Below are positions 7,864 to 16,885 of a DNA stretch of 64,000 nt, in pieces (position 1 is the stretch's first letter; each line of letters begins with the position of its first letter). This DNA comes from Spirillospora albida (GTDB lineage Bacteria > Actinomycetota > Actinomycetes > Streptosporangiales > Streptosporangiaceae), in the NCBI RefSeq assembly GCF_000718255.1, contig NZ_JOFJ01000009.1, positions 1 through 64,000 on the forward strand, in the 5' to 3' direction. The position numbers and the translations under genes were made by a program. The notes under the pieces were generated by a model that saw only the letters and a list, made by a program, of their open reading frames with translations, did no database searches and was not told the DNA's origin.

Positions 7864-9146
7864 CCGCCACCTCACCGGCCCCGTCCTGGCCGGCCGCCCT
7901 CGACGGCTTCGACCTGACCGACCACGACGCGTTCGCCCGCAGCCCCGGCGGCATCCCCTACGACGTCTTCGCCCGGCTCCGCCGGGAGGCGCCCGTCCTG
8001 TACCACCCGCCCGGCCGCACCGGCGGAGACGAGGGCTTCTGGGTGCTCACCCGGCACGCCGACATCGCGACGGCGGCCGCCGACCCCGCCACCTTCTCCG
8101 CGCGCGGCGGCGGTGGCCGCGCCGCGGGCGGCTCCCACCTGGAGGACCTCCCGTTCGGGATGCTCGCCGGCGTGATCATGGCGATGATGGACGAGCCGCG
8201 GCACCACCTGCTCGCGGACCTGATCGGCCCCGCCGTGACGGACGCCGCCGCGGCGGCGCTGGAGGACGAGCTGCGCGCCGCCGCAGCCGCCCTCGTCGAC
8301 CGGGCCGTCGCCGCCGGGCGCTGCGACCTCGCCACCGACATCTGCGAGCCGTTCGCCTACCTCGCCATCGCGATCCTGCTCGGCGTCCCGCCCGAGGACC
8401 GGCCGCGCGTCGCCGGGTGGGCGCACGAGTCCACCGGCTTCCACCGCCGCCGCACCGGGGTCGCCGACGACGTCTCCCGCGCCACGTTCGCCGCCACCCA
8501 GAAGTACGTGGCGGACCTGCTGGCGCGCAAGCGCGCCGAACCCGGCCCCGACCTCGCCACGATCCTCGCCACCGGGGAGATCGCCGCCCACCGCGACGAG
8601 CCCCCGCTGACCGCCGCCGAACGGGAGCAGAACCTGCTGCTCCTGCTGCTCACCGGCGGCGAGCAGCCCCGCAACACCCTCGCGAGCGGCGTCCTCGTGC
8701 TCGCGGAGCACCCCGAGCACTGGGACGCGCTGCGCGCCGACCGGTCCGCGCTGCCCACGGGGATCGAGGAGATGCTCCGCTGGGCACCGCCCAATCCTTA
8801 CAACCGCCGCACCGCCACCCGCGACGTCGAGATCGGCGAAGCCCGGATCTCCGCCGGGGACAAGGTCACGCTCTGGTGGCCGTCCGCCAACCGCGACGAG
8901 GACGTCTTCACCGACCCCGGCGTCTTCGACCCCCACCGCGCCCCGAACCCCCACATGACGTTCGGGCACGGCAACCACTACTGCCTGGGCGACCGCGTGG
9001 CCCGCCGCCAGTTCGCGGTCCTGCTCGACGTGCTGCTGGACCGCGTCGGGGACCTGCGTCCGGCGGGCCCCGTCGCCTACCAGCCGAGCAACAAGCACAC
9101 CATCGTCCTCGACATGCCGGTCGAGCTGCGGCCGGCACGCTCGTAG
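7860..9146 (+). CDS. Cytochrome P450, first of the pair
   Basis: 428-aa soluble bacterial P450 starting at GTG 7860 inside the previous stop. The haem-binding loop is FGHGNHYCLGD (Cys ligand at about residue 378) and the K-helix EMLR (ExxR) is present. The I-helix reads LTGGEQPRN: the acidic residue is kept as Glu but the alcohol residue Thr is replaced by Gln, followed by Pro. P450s with such I-helices often catalyse oxidations other than simple hydroxylation, so a ring-forming or coupling role is possible (inference). Translational coupling to the acyl-CoA dehydrogenase homologue suggests that the two act together. Ferredoxin and reductase partners are not in the window. Confidence 0.95.
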   Translation: MTATSPAPSWPAALDGFDLTDHDAFARSPGGIPYDVFARLRREAPVLYHPPGRTGGDEGFWVLTRHADIATAAADPATFSARGGGGRAAGGSHLEDLPFGMLAGVIMAMMDEPRHHLLADLIGPAVTDAAAAALEDELRAAAAALVDRAVAAGRCDLATDICEPFAYLAIAILLGVPPEDRPRVAGWAHESTGFHRRRTGVADDVSRATFAATQKYVADLLARKRAEPGPDLATILATGEIAAHRDEPPLTAAEREQNLLLLLLTGGEQPRNTLASGVLVLAEHPEHWDALRADRSALPTGIEEMLRWAPPNPYNRRTATRDVEIGEARISAGDKVTLWWPSANRDEDVFTDPGVFDPHRAPNPHMTFGHGNHYCLGDRVARRQFAVLLDVLLDRVGDLRPAGPVAYQPSNKHTIVLDMPVELRPARS

Positions 9147-9173
9147 ACGCGTCCGCGACAGGAGCCAGCACCC

Positions 9174-10415
9174 ATGACCGAGGCCGTTTCCTTCGATCCC
9201 GCCGTGATCGCGCAGATGCTGCCGTTCAACCCGTTCGACCCGGCGTTCCACGCCGACCCCTATCCGGTGTTCGCCGCGATCCGCCGAGAGCACGGCGAGG
9301 CGTTCCGCACGCCCGCCGGCATCCCCATCGTGCTGAGCCACGCGGGCGTCACCTCGGTCCTGTCCGACCCGGCGTTCGGCTGGGGCGACGGCCCGATGGT
9401 GGAGAGCCAGAAACTGTCGATCTACGGGGAGCCGCCCGTCCGCTTCCTCGCGATGCAGGACCCGCCCGACCACACGCGGCTGCGCGGCCTCGTGTCGAAG
9501 GCGTTCACCCCGCGCACCGTCGCCCGGCTGCGGCCCGTCGCCGAGCAGATCACCGACCGGCTGCTGCGCTCGGCCCGCGCCGCGTCCGACGACGGCGAGA
9601 TCGACCTCATGAACCAGGTGCTGCGGCCCCTCGGCGGCCTCGTCCTCACCGAGATGATGGGCATCCCCGAGGAGTACCACGAGCAGGCGTTCGCCCACTC
9701 CATGGACAGCGCCCGCGGGCTGGACCCCGATTTCACCCTCACCCCCGAGCAGGCGAGCCGCCGCGACGAGGCCCGCCTGTGGTTCGCCGACCTCACCCGC
9801 GAACTCGCCGACCGCCGCCGCGCCGAGCCCGCCGACGACCTCATCAGCGAGCTGGTCACCGCGGAGGAGGACGGCACCGGCCTCACCGAGGTCGAGCTCG
9901 GCATCATCTGCGTCAACCTGCTGGCCGCCGGGTTCGGAGCCACGGCCGCGCAGATGGGCAACTCGGCGCTGGCCCTGCTGCGCCATCCGGACCAGCTCGC
10001 CTGGCTGCGCGAGCACCCGGACCGGATCGCCGGCGCGACGGAGGAGCTGCTCCGCTTCGACGGGCCGCTGTTCCTGCTCACCCGTGCAGCGCTGGAGCCC
10101 GCCCGCGTCGCCGGGCTCGACCTGGCGCCGGACGAGCAGGTGTTCCTCGTCATGGGCGCGGCCAGTCACGACCCGGCCGTCTACGAGGACCCGGACCGGC
10201 TCGACCTGTCCCGGACGCCCCACCGGGTGCTCGGTTACGGCCACGGCATCCACTTCTGCGTCGCCGCGCCCGTGGCGCGCATGACCACGCAGGTGGCGCT
10301 CGCCGCGCTGGCACGTCAGGACATCGAACTCGCCGTCGAGGAGCCCGCCTTCAACGGCGCCCTGGTGATCCGGGCGCTCGCCGAACTCCCGGTGCGGCTC
10401 GGCCCGATCCGGTGA
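9174..10415 (+). CDS. Cytochrome P450, second of the pair
   Basis: 413-aa P450, 27 bp after the first. It has the ExxR (EELLR), and a haem loop GYGHGIHFCVA in which the usual Phe before the first Gly is Leu and the Gly after Cys-x is Ala. The I-helix reads AAGFGAT, so both the acid and the alcohol that normally deliver protons to the bound oxygen are missing (Gly and Ala). That is rare and suggests unusual chemistry, substrate-assisted protonation, or peroxide use. It belongs to the same operon as the first P450 and is probably a late tailoring enzyme. A strong terminator hairpin follows. Confidence 0.94.
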   Translation: MTEAVSFDPAVIAQMLPFNPFDPAFHADPYPVFAAIRREHGEAFRTPAGIPIVLSHAGVTSVLSDPAFGWGDGPMVESQKLSIYGEPPVRFLAMQDPPDHTRLRGLVSKAFTPRTVARLRPVAEQITDRLLRSARAASDDGEIDLMNQVLRPLGGLVLTEMMGIPEEYHEQAFAHSMDSARGLDPDFTLTPEQASRRDEARLWFADLTRELADRRRAEPADDLISELVTAEEDGTGLTEVELGIICVNLLAAGFGATAAQMGNSALALLRHPDQLAWLREHPDRIAGATEELLRFDGPLFLLTRAALEPARVAGLDLAPDEQVFLVMGAASHDPAVYEDPDRLDLSRTPHRVLGYGHGIHFCVAAPVARMTTQVALAALARQDIELAVEEPAFNGALVIRALAELPVRLGPIR

Positions 10416-10457
10416 CACCGTCCGGGGATCACCGCCGGACGGCGGCCCGCCGGAGCC

Positions 10458-10495
10458 GTCCGCCGGGCCGCCGCGGAGAGGGCGGCCCGGCGGAC
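10458..10495. terminator. Hairpin terminator between convergent P450 and HxlR genes
   Basis: A perfect 15-bp stem with an 8-nt loop (GCGGAGAG) sits between the stop codons of the converging P450 and HxlR genes. It has no U tract, as usual for actinomycete terminators, and can serve both strands. Confidence 0.7.
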
Positions 10496-10504
10496 GGACG
10501 GCCG

Positions 10505-10906
10505 TCAGTTGGCGGCGACCTTCTCCTGCCGGTCGTCGTAGGCCCGCTGCGCGTCGGCGATGGCGTCCTGGTGCCGCACGGCCCACGCGGCGAGCTGCTC
10601 GAACGCTCCCCGCAGCTCGCGGGCCATCTCGGTGGCGGTGTACTCCACCCGCGGCGGCACCGTCGGGTACACGGTCCGGACGAGCAGCCCGTCGCGTTCG
10701 AGCTGCCGCAGGGTGAGCGTCAGCATCCTGCGGCTGATGCCCTCGATGCCCCGCTCCAGCTCGGTGAACCGGATCGGGCCCTTCGACACCGCCAGCAGGA
10801 TGATCTGCACCGACCACTTGCCGGCGACCCGGTCGAAGATCTCCCGGATCGGGCACGCGATCGGGTGCACATCCTCGGGGGACACACGCTGGTTCCTCTG
10901 TGACAC
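10505..10906 (-). CDS. HxlR-family winged-helix regulator
   Basis: 133-aa transcription factor of the HxlR/MarR-like family. It has the N-terminal Cys in HPIACPIREIF, the core AGKWSVQIILLAVSKGPIRFTELER, recognition segment GISRRMLTLTLRQLERDGLL and the wing VPPRVEYTAT. Start is GTG 10906 with an excellent AAGGAGG ribosome site. HxlR proteins usually respond to small electrophiles or metabolites and regulate the neighbouring gene. Here it is divergent from the MFS exporter at 11042 with a 135-bp shared spacer, so it likely controls export and itself. The single Cys near residue 18 could be a redox sensor, as in some family members (inference). Confidence 0.93.
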   Translation of the reverse strand: MSQRNQRVSPEDVHPIACPIREIFDRVAGKWSVQIILLAVSKGPIRFTELERGIEGISRRMLTLTLRQLERDGLLVRTVYPTVPPRVEYTATEMARELRGAFEQLAAWAVRHQDAIADAQRAYDDRQEKVAAN

Positions 10907-11041
10907 GAAAGTTCCTCCTTCCGTTCCCTCTGACTGTGACAGAGCATTGCCTCTGGAGCAAGGAGTGGCTCAAGGCCACGATCAGTTACAGGGGCCATGG
11001 TCTGTGCCGGTGCCCCGCTCCCACCACCACGAGAGGATCTG

Positions 11042-12628
11042 ATGGACACGACAACGACCGGCGCCGTGCCCCAAGCCGGTCGGCGGGAGTGGACGGGGCT
11101 CGCGGTCCTCGCCCTGCCCACGCTGCTGACCTCGCTGGACACGAGCGTGCTCTTCCTCGCGCTCCCGCACATCAGCGCCGACCTCGACCCGAGCAGCACC
11201 CAGCAGCTCTGGATCCTCGACATCTACGCGCTGATGATCGCCGGCTTCCTCATCACCATGGGCACCCTCGGAGACCGCATCGGCCGCCGCCGCCTGCTGC
11301 TCATCGGCGCGGCCACGTTCGGCATCGCCTCGGTGCTGGCGGCCTACTCCACCAGCGCCGAGATGCTCATCGTCACCCGCGCGCTGCTGGGCATCGCCGG
11401 CGCGACGCTGATGCCGTCCACGCTCGCCCTCATCAGCAACATGTTCCAGGACCCCAAGCAGCGGTCGGTGGCCATCGCGGCCTGGCTGAGCTGCTTCATG
11501 CTCGGCATCGCGATCGGCCCGCTCGCCGGCGGCCTGCTCCTGGACAACTTCTGGTGGGGCTCGGTCTTCCTGCTCGGCGTGCCGGTGATGATCCTGCTCA
11601 TCGCCGCCGGGCCGTTCCTGCTGCCCGAGTACCGCAACCCCGACGCGGGCAGGCTCGACCCCCTCAGCGTCGCCCTCTCGCTTGCCGCCGTCATGCCGAT
11701 CGTCTACGGCATCAAGGAGTTCGCCAAGGACGGGATCGGCGCCGAGCCCGTCGCGGCGACCGCCGCCGGCGTCGTGTTCCTCGTGCTGTTCATCCTGCGG
11801 CAGAGCCGACTGGCCGACCCGCTCATGGACCTCGCGCTGTTCCGCGACCGGACGTTCGGGACGTCGCTCGGCATCATGCTGTTCGGTTCGGCGATCATGG
11901 GCGGCGTCACGCTGTTCATCAGCCAGTACCTCCAGCTCGTCGAGGGCCTGTCGCCCATCCGCTCCGGCGTGTGGCTGCTGCCCGCCGCCGTCGCGCTCAT
12001 GTTCAGCGCGATGGCCTCACCCGGGCTGATCCAGCGGGTCCGGCCCGGTGACGTGATGGCCGCCGGCCTGGCGGTCGCCGTCATCGGCGGCGTCCTGCTC
12101 ACGCGGGTCGAGACCGGTGCCGGGCTGACCCTGCTGATCACCGGGTTCGCCGTCGTCTACTTCGGCATCGGCCCGATGGCCGCGCTCACCACCGACCTCG
12201 TCGTCGGCGCCGCGCCGCCGGAGAAGGCCGGATCGGCGTCGGCGATGTCGGAGACCGCCACCCAGCTCGGCGTCGCGCTCGGCGTGGCGATCCTCGGCAG
12301 CGTCAACACCGCGCTGTACCGGGACGAGGTGAAGGGCGAGCTGCCGTCCGGGCTGCCGGCGGACGCCTCGGAGCTGGCGCACGACTCCCTCGCCGGCGCC
12401 GTCACCGTCGCGGGCACGCTGCCCGCCGACACCGCCCGCGCGGTCCTCGTGCCCGCCCGGGAGGCGTTCACCACCGGTCTGAACGGCGTCGGCGCCGTCA
12501 TCGCCGGGACCGCCGCCGTGCTGGCGCTCGCCGCGGCCGCGCTGCTGCGCCGCGTCCCGCCGGCCGGCACCGCCCCCGCCGACGCCCCGGCCGCCGCCAC
12601 CGCCCACGACGAGGTGCCGGCCCGCTGA
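11042..12628 (+). CDS. MFS drug/metabolite exporter, DHA2 family (14 TM)
   Basis: The ATG at 11042, 5 bases after a GAGAGGA-type site, gives 528 aa; the frame extends 15 codons upstream without support. The first helix contains LDTSVLFLALPHISADL, the DHA2 signature of QacA/EmrB-like proton antiporters. Motif A appears as GDRIGRRRLLL near residue 78. Around fourteen hydrophobic segments can be counted, with a periplasmic-type loop near 415-470. It is located between the HxlR gene (divergent) and the SDR gene inside the cluster, so self-resistance or export of the polyketide is the most likely role. Confidence 0.93.
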   Translation: MDTTTTGAVPQAGRREWTGLAVLALPTLLTSLDTSVLFLALPHISADLDPSSTQQLWILDIYALMIAGFLITMGTLGDRIGRRRLLLIGAATFGIASVLAAYSTSAEMLIVTRALLGIAGATLMPSTLALISNMFQDPKQRSVAIAAWLSCFMLGIAIGPLAGGLLLDNFWWGSVFLLGVPVMILLIAAGPFLLPEYRNPDAGRLDPLSVALSLAAVMPIVYGIKEFAKDGIGAEPVAATAAGVVFLVLFILRQSRLADPLMDLALFRDRTFGTSLGIMLFGSAIMGGVTLFISQYLQLVEGLSPIRSGVWLLPAAVALMFSAMASPGLIQRVRPGDVMAAGLAVAVIGGVLLTRVETGAGLTLLITGFAVVYFGIGPMAALTTDLVVGAAPPEKAGSASAMSETATQLGVALGVAILGSVNTALYRDEVKGELPSGLPADASELAHDSLAGAVTVAGTLPADTARAVLVPAREAFTTGLNGVGAVIAGTAAVLALAAAALLRRVPPAGTAPADAPAAATAHDEVPAR

Positions 12629-12688
12629 CCCGAGCCGCTCGCGAGCTCGGAGACCACGCCTGAGAGCACGGCAGGACGGAGAGACAGG

Positions 12689-13450
12689 ATGGACATCACC
12701 GATCGGGTCGTACTCGTCACCGGCGGGGCCTCCGGGCTCGGCGCGGCCACCGCGACCGCGCTGGCCGGCGCGGGAGCCCGCGTGGTCATCGTGGACCTGC
12801 CCGACTCGTCGGGGGCACTGGCCGCCAAGCGGCTGGGGGAGCGGGCGCGGTTCGTCCCCGCCGACGTCACCGACGAGGCGGCGGTCGCCGAGGCCGTCGC
12901 GGCGGCGGCGGAGTTCGGGGACCTGCGCGCGGCGGTCAACTGCGCGGGCATCGCCCTCGCCCGGCGCACCACCGGACGCGGCGGGCCGCATCCCCTGGCG
13001 GACTTCCGCCGGATCATCGACGTCAACCTCGTCGGCACCTTCAACGTGCTGCGGCTCGTCGCCGCGCACCTGGAGACGCTCGACCCGCTCGGCGAGGAGC
13101 GCGGCGTGATCGTCAACACCGCCTCGGTGGCGGCGTTCGACGGGCAGATCGGGCAGGCCGCCTACGCCGCGTCCAAGGGCGGCGTCGCGGCCATGACGCT
13201 GCCCGTGGCGCGCGATCTGGCCGCCCGCGCCGTCCGGGTGGTCACCCTCGCGCCGGGCGTGTTCGACACCCCGATGGTCGGCGGGCTCCCCGAGGCCGCC
13301 GTGACCTCGCTGGCCGCGCAATTCCAGCACCCCGCGCGGATGGGCGAACCGGCCGAGTTCGCGGCCCTCGTCGAAAGTGTTCTGCGCAACCCCATGCTGA
13401 ACGGAACGGTGGTCCGGCTGGACGGCGGACTTCGCCCCGGACCCCGCTGA
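12689..13450 (+). CDS. Short-chain dehydrogenase, 3-hydroxyacyl-CoA dehydrogenase type II-like
   Basis: 253-aa classical SDR with the NAD loop TGGASGLG (residues 11-18), Asp ending beta-2 (IVDLP, pointing to NAD rather than NADP), NCAG, catalytic Ser in NTASVAAF and YAASK. The stretch GQIGQAAYAASKGG and the terminal motif resemble type II 3-hydroxyacyl-CoA dehydrogenases (HSD10-like), which oxidise 3-hydroxyacyl-CoAs and hydroxysteroids. In this cluster it might supply a precursor or oxidise a polyketide hydroxyl. The ATG has a GGAGAGACAGG leader, 60 bp after the MFS stop, so it probably belongs to the exporter transcript. Confidence 0.9.
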   Translation: MDITDRVVLVTGGASGLGAATATALAGAGARVVIVDLPDSSGALAAKRLGERARFVPADVTDEAAVAEAVAAAAEFGDLRAAVNCAGIALARRTTGRGGPHPLADFRRIIDVNLVGTFNVLRLVAAHLETLDPLGEERGVIVNTASVAAFDGQIGQAAYAASKGGVAAMTLPVARDLAARAVRVVTLAPGVFDTPMVGGLPEAAVTSLAAQFQHPARMGEPAEFAALVESVLRNPMLNGTVVRLDGGLRPGPR

Positions 13451-13491
13451 AGCGGGCGGAACACGACCCCGATGCCCGGATCCGGCCACCC

Positions 13492-13509
13492 GATAGGGGG
13501 GGATAGGGG
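13492..13509 (+). promoter_or_regulatory. Tandem GATAGGGG elements upstream of ABM monooxygenase gene
   Basis: GATAGGGG occurs at 13492-13499 and again at 13502-13509, ten bases apart. The same octamer is at 6051 before the acyl-CoA dehydrogenase unit. The placement about 90 bp before the ABM start fits an activator site for a cluster regulator such as the LAL protein that follows. This is inference only. Confidence 0.4.
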
Positions 13510-13594
13510 TTTCAGCTCCACCGGCCCGGAATTAACGTGAAAACGTGGTGTGACCGAGACTTATGTCTTGAGTCATGCCCTGGAAGGGAGACCA

Positions 13595-13900
13595 ATGATC
13601 ATCGAACATGCTCTGCTGTCCATCGTCCCGGATCGCTCCACCGCCTTCGAGGAAGCGTTCAAGAAGTGCGAGCCGGTGCTCGCCGAGGCGGCGGGCTTCA
13701 TGTTCGTGGACCTGCTCCGCCAGTTCGACAAGGCCGGCTCCTACCTGCTCATCCTCGCCTGGGCGAGCAGCGAGGCCGCGACGGGATTCCGGACGTCCCC
13801 GCAGTTCAAGACCTGGATGGACCAGGTCGGACCGCACTTCGCCGGGCCGGTGTCGGCCGACTACTTCGAGGTGCTGTCGCACTACCCGCCCGAGGGCTGA
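13595..13900 (+). CDS. ABM-domain (antibiotic biosynthesis monooxygenase-like) small protein
   Basis: ATG 13595, preceded by GAAGGGAGACC, gives 101 aa; an upstream in-frame ATG at 13550 lacks a ribosome site. The sequence MIIEHALLSIVPDRSTAFEEAFKK...FVDLLRQFDKAGSYLLILAWAS..FKTWMDQVGPHF has the dimeric ferredoxin-like pattern of ABM proteins: a first strand, long helix, two strands and a final helix. Such enzymes include cofactor-free quinone-forming monooxygenases and haem-degrading proteins, and many are polyketide tailoring enzymes. No clear catalytic Trp/Asn set is recognisable, so function within the cluster is open. It is followed by its own terminator and so is monocistronic. Confidence 0.8.
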   Translation: MIIEHALLSIVPDRSTAFEEAFKKCEPVLAEAAGFMFVDLLRQFDKAGSYLLILAWASSEAATGFRTSPQFKTWMDQVGPHFAGPVSADYFEVLSHYPPEG

Positions 13901-13927
13901 CCCGGACGCCCCGCCCACCACCCACCC

Positions 13928-13959
13928 GCACTCTTCCCCGCGCCGCCGGGGGAGAGTGC
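13928..13959 (+). terminator. Terminator after the ABM gene
   Basis: GCACTCTTCCCC pairs with GGGGGAGAGTGC (12 bp, one G-U pair) around an 8-nt loop and is followed by the T-rich run GTGTTCTTTCC. This is a good intrinsic terminator 28 bp after the stop. Confidence 0.75.
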
Positions 13960-13989
13960 GTGTTCTTTCCAGCCACCGGTTCATTCGAG

Positions 13990-14006
13990 GTTAACCAGAA
14001 CTTAAC
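13990..14006 (+). promoter_or_regulatory. Inverted repeat in the leader of the LAL regulator gene
   Basis: GTTAA and TTAAC flank a 7-nt spacer in an unusually AT-rich stretch (13960-14130) before the LuxR-type gene. The 235-bp spacer here has no gene and must hold that gene's promoter. The repeat could be an operator. Confidence 0.35.
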
Positions 14007-14135
14007 ATTTGTATTGATGCAGGTCCGGCGGGTCGAACCCATGGCCTCCGCCATTATTACCCGGCCATGTCACGCCCGGATCGGTCATCATGTGACAATC
14101 ATGATCGGTTGTCGTACACGACATCAGGGGGAAGC

Positions 14136-16871
14136 ATGAGCCTCGTGGAGCGTGACCGAGAAATCCGCCTACTCAGCCGACTCTGGACCGATATAAAGCC
14201 CGCCTCGGGCACCGTCGTCGTTATCAGCGGCCCAGTCGCCAGTGGAAAGACCGAATTGCTCGAACTGTGCGGCGCGCACATGCGAAACGCCGGTGTGCTG
14301 GTACTGAAGGCCGCGGCTTCGCGGACCGAGACCGGAATACCGCTCGGCGTGATCGGCCAGCTCGTCGCCGCCGCCGAGAACACCGCCGACCCGGACGTCG
14401 CCGCCGCCCGTGCCGTCCTCGGCGACCGCCCGTTCCCCTGGACCTCCGACGGCTTCGACATGACGTCGCGCAAGGAGATCGACCTCCTGCACGCGCTCGA
14501 AGGGATGCTGACCGAACTCGGGCGCAAGCAGCCGGTCGCCCTCTGCGTCGACGACGTCAACTACGCCGACGTCCCGTCCCTCGTCTGCCTCCTCTACCTC
14601 GCCCGCCGCCTCCGCTTCTCGCGCGTCATGATGCTGCTCAGCGACGGCGAGCACGCCTCCAGCGAGTACCGCTGCTTCCAGGCCGACCTCCTGCGCGAGC
14701 CCCGCAGCCGGCACATCCGGCTGACCCTGCTGTCCACCGACGCCACCGCCCTGATGCTCCAGCAGATCACCGGCGCCGCCCCCGCCCCCGCGCAGGTGCG
14801 GCGCGCCCACGACCTCACCGGCGGCAACCCGCTCCTGCTCCGCGCCCTCGCCGAAGAACACCTCGCCCGCGGCGACGACCCGGACGGCTTCACCCCCGGC
14901 CTCGAGTTCTCCCACGCCGTCACCCTCTGCCTCCTGCGCTGCGAGTACAACTCGCAGAACGCGGCCCGGATGCTCGCCCTCCTCGGCGACCGCCCCGCCA
15001 CCGAGGAGCTCGTCGCCGAACTCCTCGCCGTGGACCGGGCCACCGGTGCCCGCGCCCTCCGGGAACTCGTCGCGACCGGCCTGCTGCGCGCCGACGGCCG
15101 CTACCGGGACCGCGCCGTCCGGGTGGCGGTCCTGGCGAGCTGGGCGCCCGCCCGGCGAGCCGAGGCGCACCGGCGCCTCGCGGGCCTGCTGCGCGACTGG
15201 GGAGCCCCGCCCGCGCAGATCGCCGGGCACCTCGTCCGCGGCGGGTCCACCGGTGAGCCGTGGGCGCCTTCGGTGCTGCTGCGCGGCGCGGAGCACGCCC
15301 TGCTCCACCACGACAACGACACCGCCGTCACGATGCTGCGCGCCGCGCTGAACGCCTGCGTCCACGACGACGAGCGGGCCACGATCACCCTGGCGTTGCT
15401 GAGAGCCCTGTGGCGCACCAACCCCGCGTCCGCGGGCCGGTGCCTCAACGACGCGGTCGGCCACGCGCTCGCCGGCCGGCTCACGCGCAGCGACAGCACG
15501 TCCCTGCTCGTCTACCTGCTCTGGTTCGGCCGGCTGGAGCAGGCGCACGCCCTCGCCGACGCGCTGGCCGGCCCCGCCGACGGCACGTCGCGCGCCGTCG
15601 AACTGTGGCTCGGCTGCCTCTACCCCGACCTGAACCGGGGCATGGCGGGCGCCGCCGGATCGGCCGAGACCACGACGGCGCGGCGCAGCGCGCCGAAGCG
15701 CGCCGCGCTGCTGCTCAGCTCCGTCCTGCGCGGCCACACCGGCGAGACCAGCCTCACCCTCGCCGAACAGGTCCTCCAGGGCGCCCAGCTGGACGACCAG
15801 GGGATCTTCGAGATCAGCGCGGCCCTGGCGGCGCTCATCTACGAGGGCCGCCTCGACGACGCCGAGCACTGGTGCGACTCGCTGCTGGCGGAGCTCGCCG
15901 ACCGCGGCACCCCCACCTGGCAGGCGATGCTGCTGACCCTGCGCTCCAGCGCGGACGTGCGCCGCGGCCGGATGGCCGACGCCGAACGCCACGCCGACCA
16001 GGCGCTCGCCCTCATCACCCCCGACGGCTGGGGCGCCGCCGTCATGCTGCCGCTCGCGAACTCCATCATCGCCAAGACCGCGATGGGCCGGTACGAGGAG
16101 GCCGGCGCGCTCGCCAGGACGTCCGTCCCGGAAGCCGGGCTGCGGACGCTCGGCGGGCTTCACTTCCTGCACGCCCGCGGCCGCCACCATCTCGCCACCG
16201 GCCGCCCCCACGCCGCCCTGGACGACTTCCAGACCTGCGGCGACTCGGTCGCCGAGTGGGGTCTGCTCGGCGGGAGCATCGTCCCGTGGGCCGCCGACGC
16301 CGCCGACGCGCTGCTCACCCTCGGCGACCGGGCCGGTGCCCACCGCCTGGCGGCGGCGGAACTGGAACGCACCTGCGGCCCCCGCGGCGACCTGCTGCGC
16401 GTCCTCGCGTCCACGGAGGAGTGCGCGGAACGCCGCCGCGCGCTGCTGGAGGAGGCCGTCGCGGACCTGGAAGACGGCGGCGACCAGTACGGGCTGGCCC
16501 GAGCCTGCGCCGAACTGCGTCGCGCGTACCTCCGGCTCGGCGACGAGGGGCGGGCCCGCGCCATGGAGAACCGCGCCCAGGACCTCGGCCGCCGATACGG
16601 GTTCGTCGCGCACGGCGCGGCGCCGACCCGCCCCGCCGGCCCCCCTGGGAACGCCATGGAGGTGCTCAGCGAGGCCGAACGGCGTGTCGCGGTACTCGCC
16701 GCGCACGGCGACACCAACCGGGAGATCGCGGCGAAGCTGTTCATCACGGTCAGCACGGTGGAGCAGCACCTCACCCGCGTCTACCGCAAGCTCGACGTGG
16801 GCCGCCGCTCCGAGCTGCTCACCCGGCTGAACCCCGGGCTGTCGCCCCTGGAGTCGGCAGGCTCCGCCTGA
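14136..16871 (+). CDS. LAL-type LuxR family transcriptional activator with AAA-like ATPase domain
   Basis: Start at ATG 14136 after CAGGGGGAAGC gives 911 aa, the usual LAL size. The N-terminal ATPase has Walker A GPVASGKT (residues 32-39) and a Walker B-like VALCVDDVNYAD near 130. A long TPR-like helical middle follows. The C-terminal LuxR helix-turn-helix (about 844-895) reads LSEAERRVAVLAAHGDTNRE and then KLFITVSTVEQHL. LAL proteins are large pathway-specific activators of polyketide clusters in actinomycetes, binding near target promoters in an ATP-dependent way. It is the best candidate for activating the units before 6160 and 13595. It converges on the AraC gene, only 14 bp away. Confidence 0.95.
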   Translation: MSLVERDREIRLLSRLWTDIKPASGTVVVISGPVASGKTELLELCGAHMRNAGVLVLKAAASRTETGIPLGVIGQLVAAAENTADPDVAAARAVLGDRPFPWTSDGFDMTSRKEIDLLHALEGMLTELGRKQPVALCVDDVNYADVPSLVCLLYLARRLRFSRVMMLLSDGEHASSEYRCFQADLLREPRSRHIRLTLLSTDATALMLQQITGAAPAPAQVRRAHDLTGGNPLLLRALAEEHLARGDDPDGFTPGLEFSHAVTLCLLRCEYNSQNAARMLALLGDRPATEELVAELLAVDRATGARALRELVATGLLRADGRYRDRAVRVAVLASWAPARRAEAHRRLAGLLRDWGAPPAQIAGHLVRGGSTGEPWAPSVLLRGAEHALLHHDNDTAVTMLRAALNACVHDDERATITLALLRALWRTNPASAGRCLNDAVGHALAGRLTRSDSTSLLVYLLWFGRLEQAHALADALAGPADGTSRAVELWLGCLYPDLNRGMAGAAGSAETTTARRSAPKRAALLLSSVLRGHTGETSLTLAEQVLQGAQLDDQGIFEISAALAALIYEGRLDDAEHWCDSLLAELADRGTPTWQAMLLTLRSSADVRRGRMADAERHADQALALITPDGWGAAVMLPLANSIIAKTAMGRYEEAGALARTSVPEAGLRTLGGLHFLHARGRHHLATGRPHAALDDFQTCGDSVAEWGLLGGSIVPWAADAADALLTLGDRAGAHRLAAAELERTCGPRGDLLRVLASTEECAERRRALLEEAVADLEDGGDQYGLARACAELRRAYLRLGDEGRARAMENRAQDLGRRYGFVAHGAAPTRPAGPPGNAMEVLSEAERRVAVLAAHGDTNREIAAKLFITVSTVEQHLTRVYRKLDVGRRSELLTRLNPGLSPLESAGSA

Positions 16872-16885
16872 CAGATCGCACCCGA

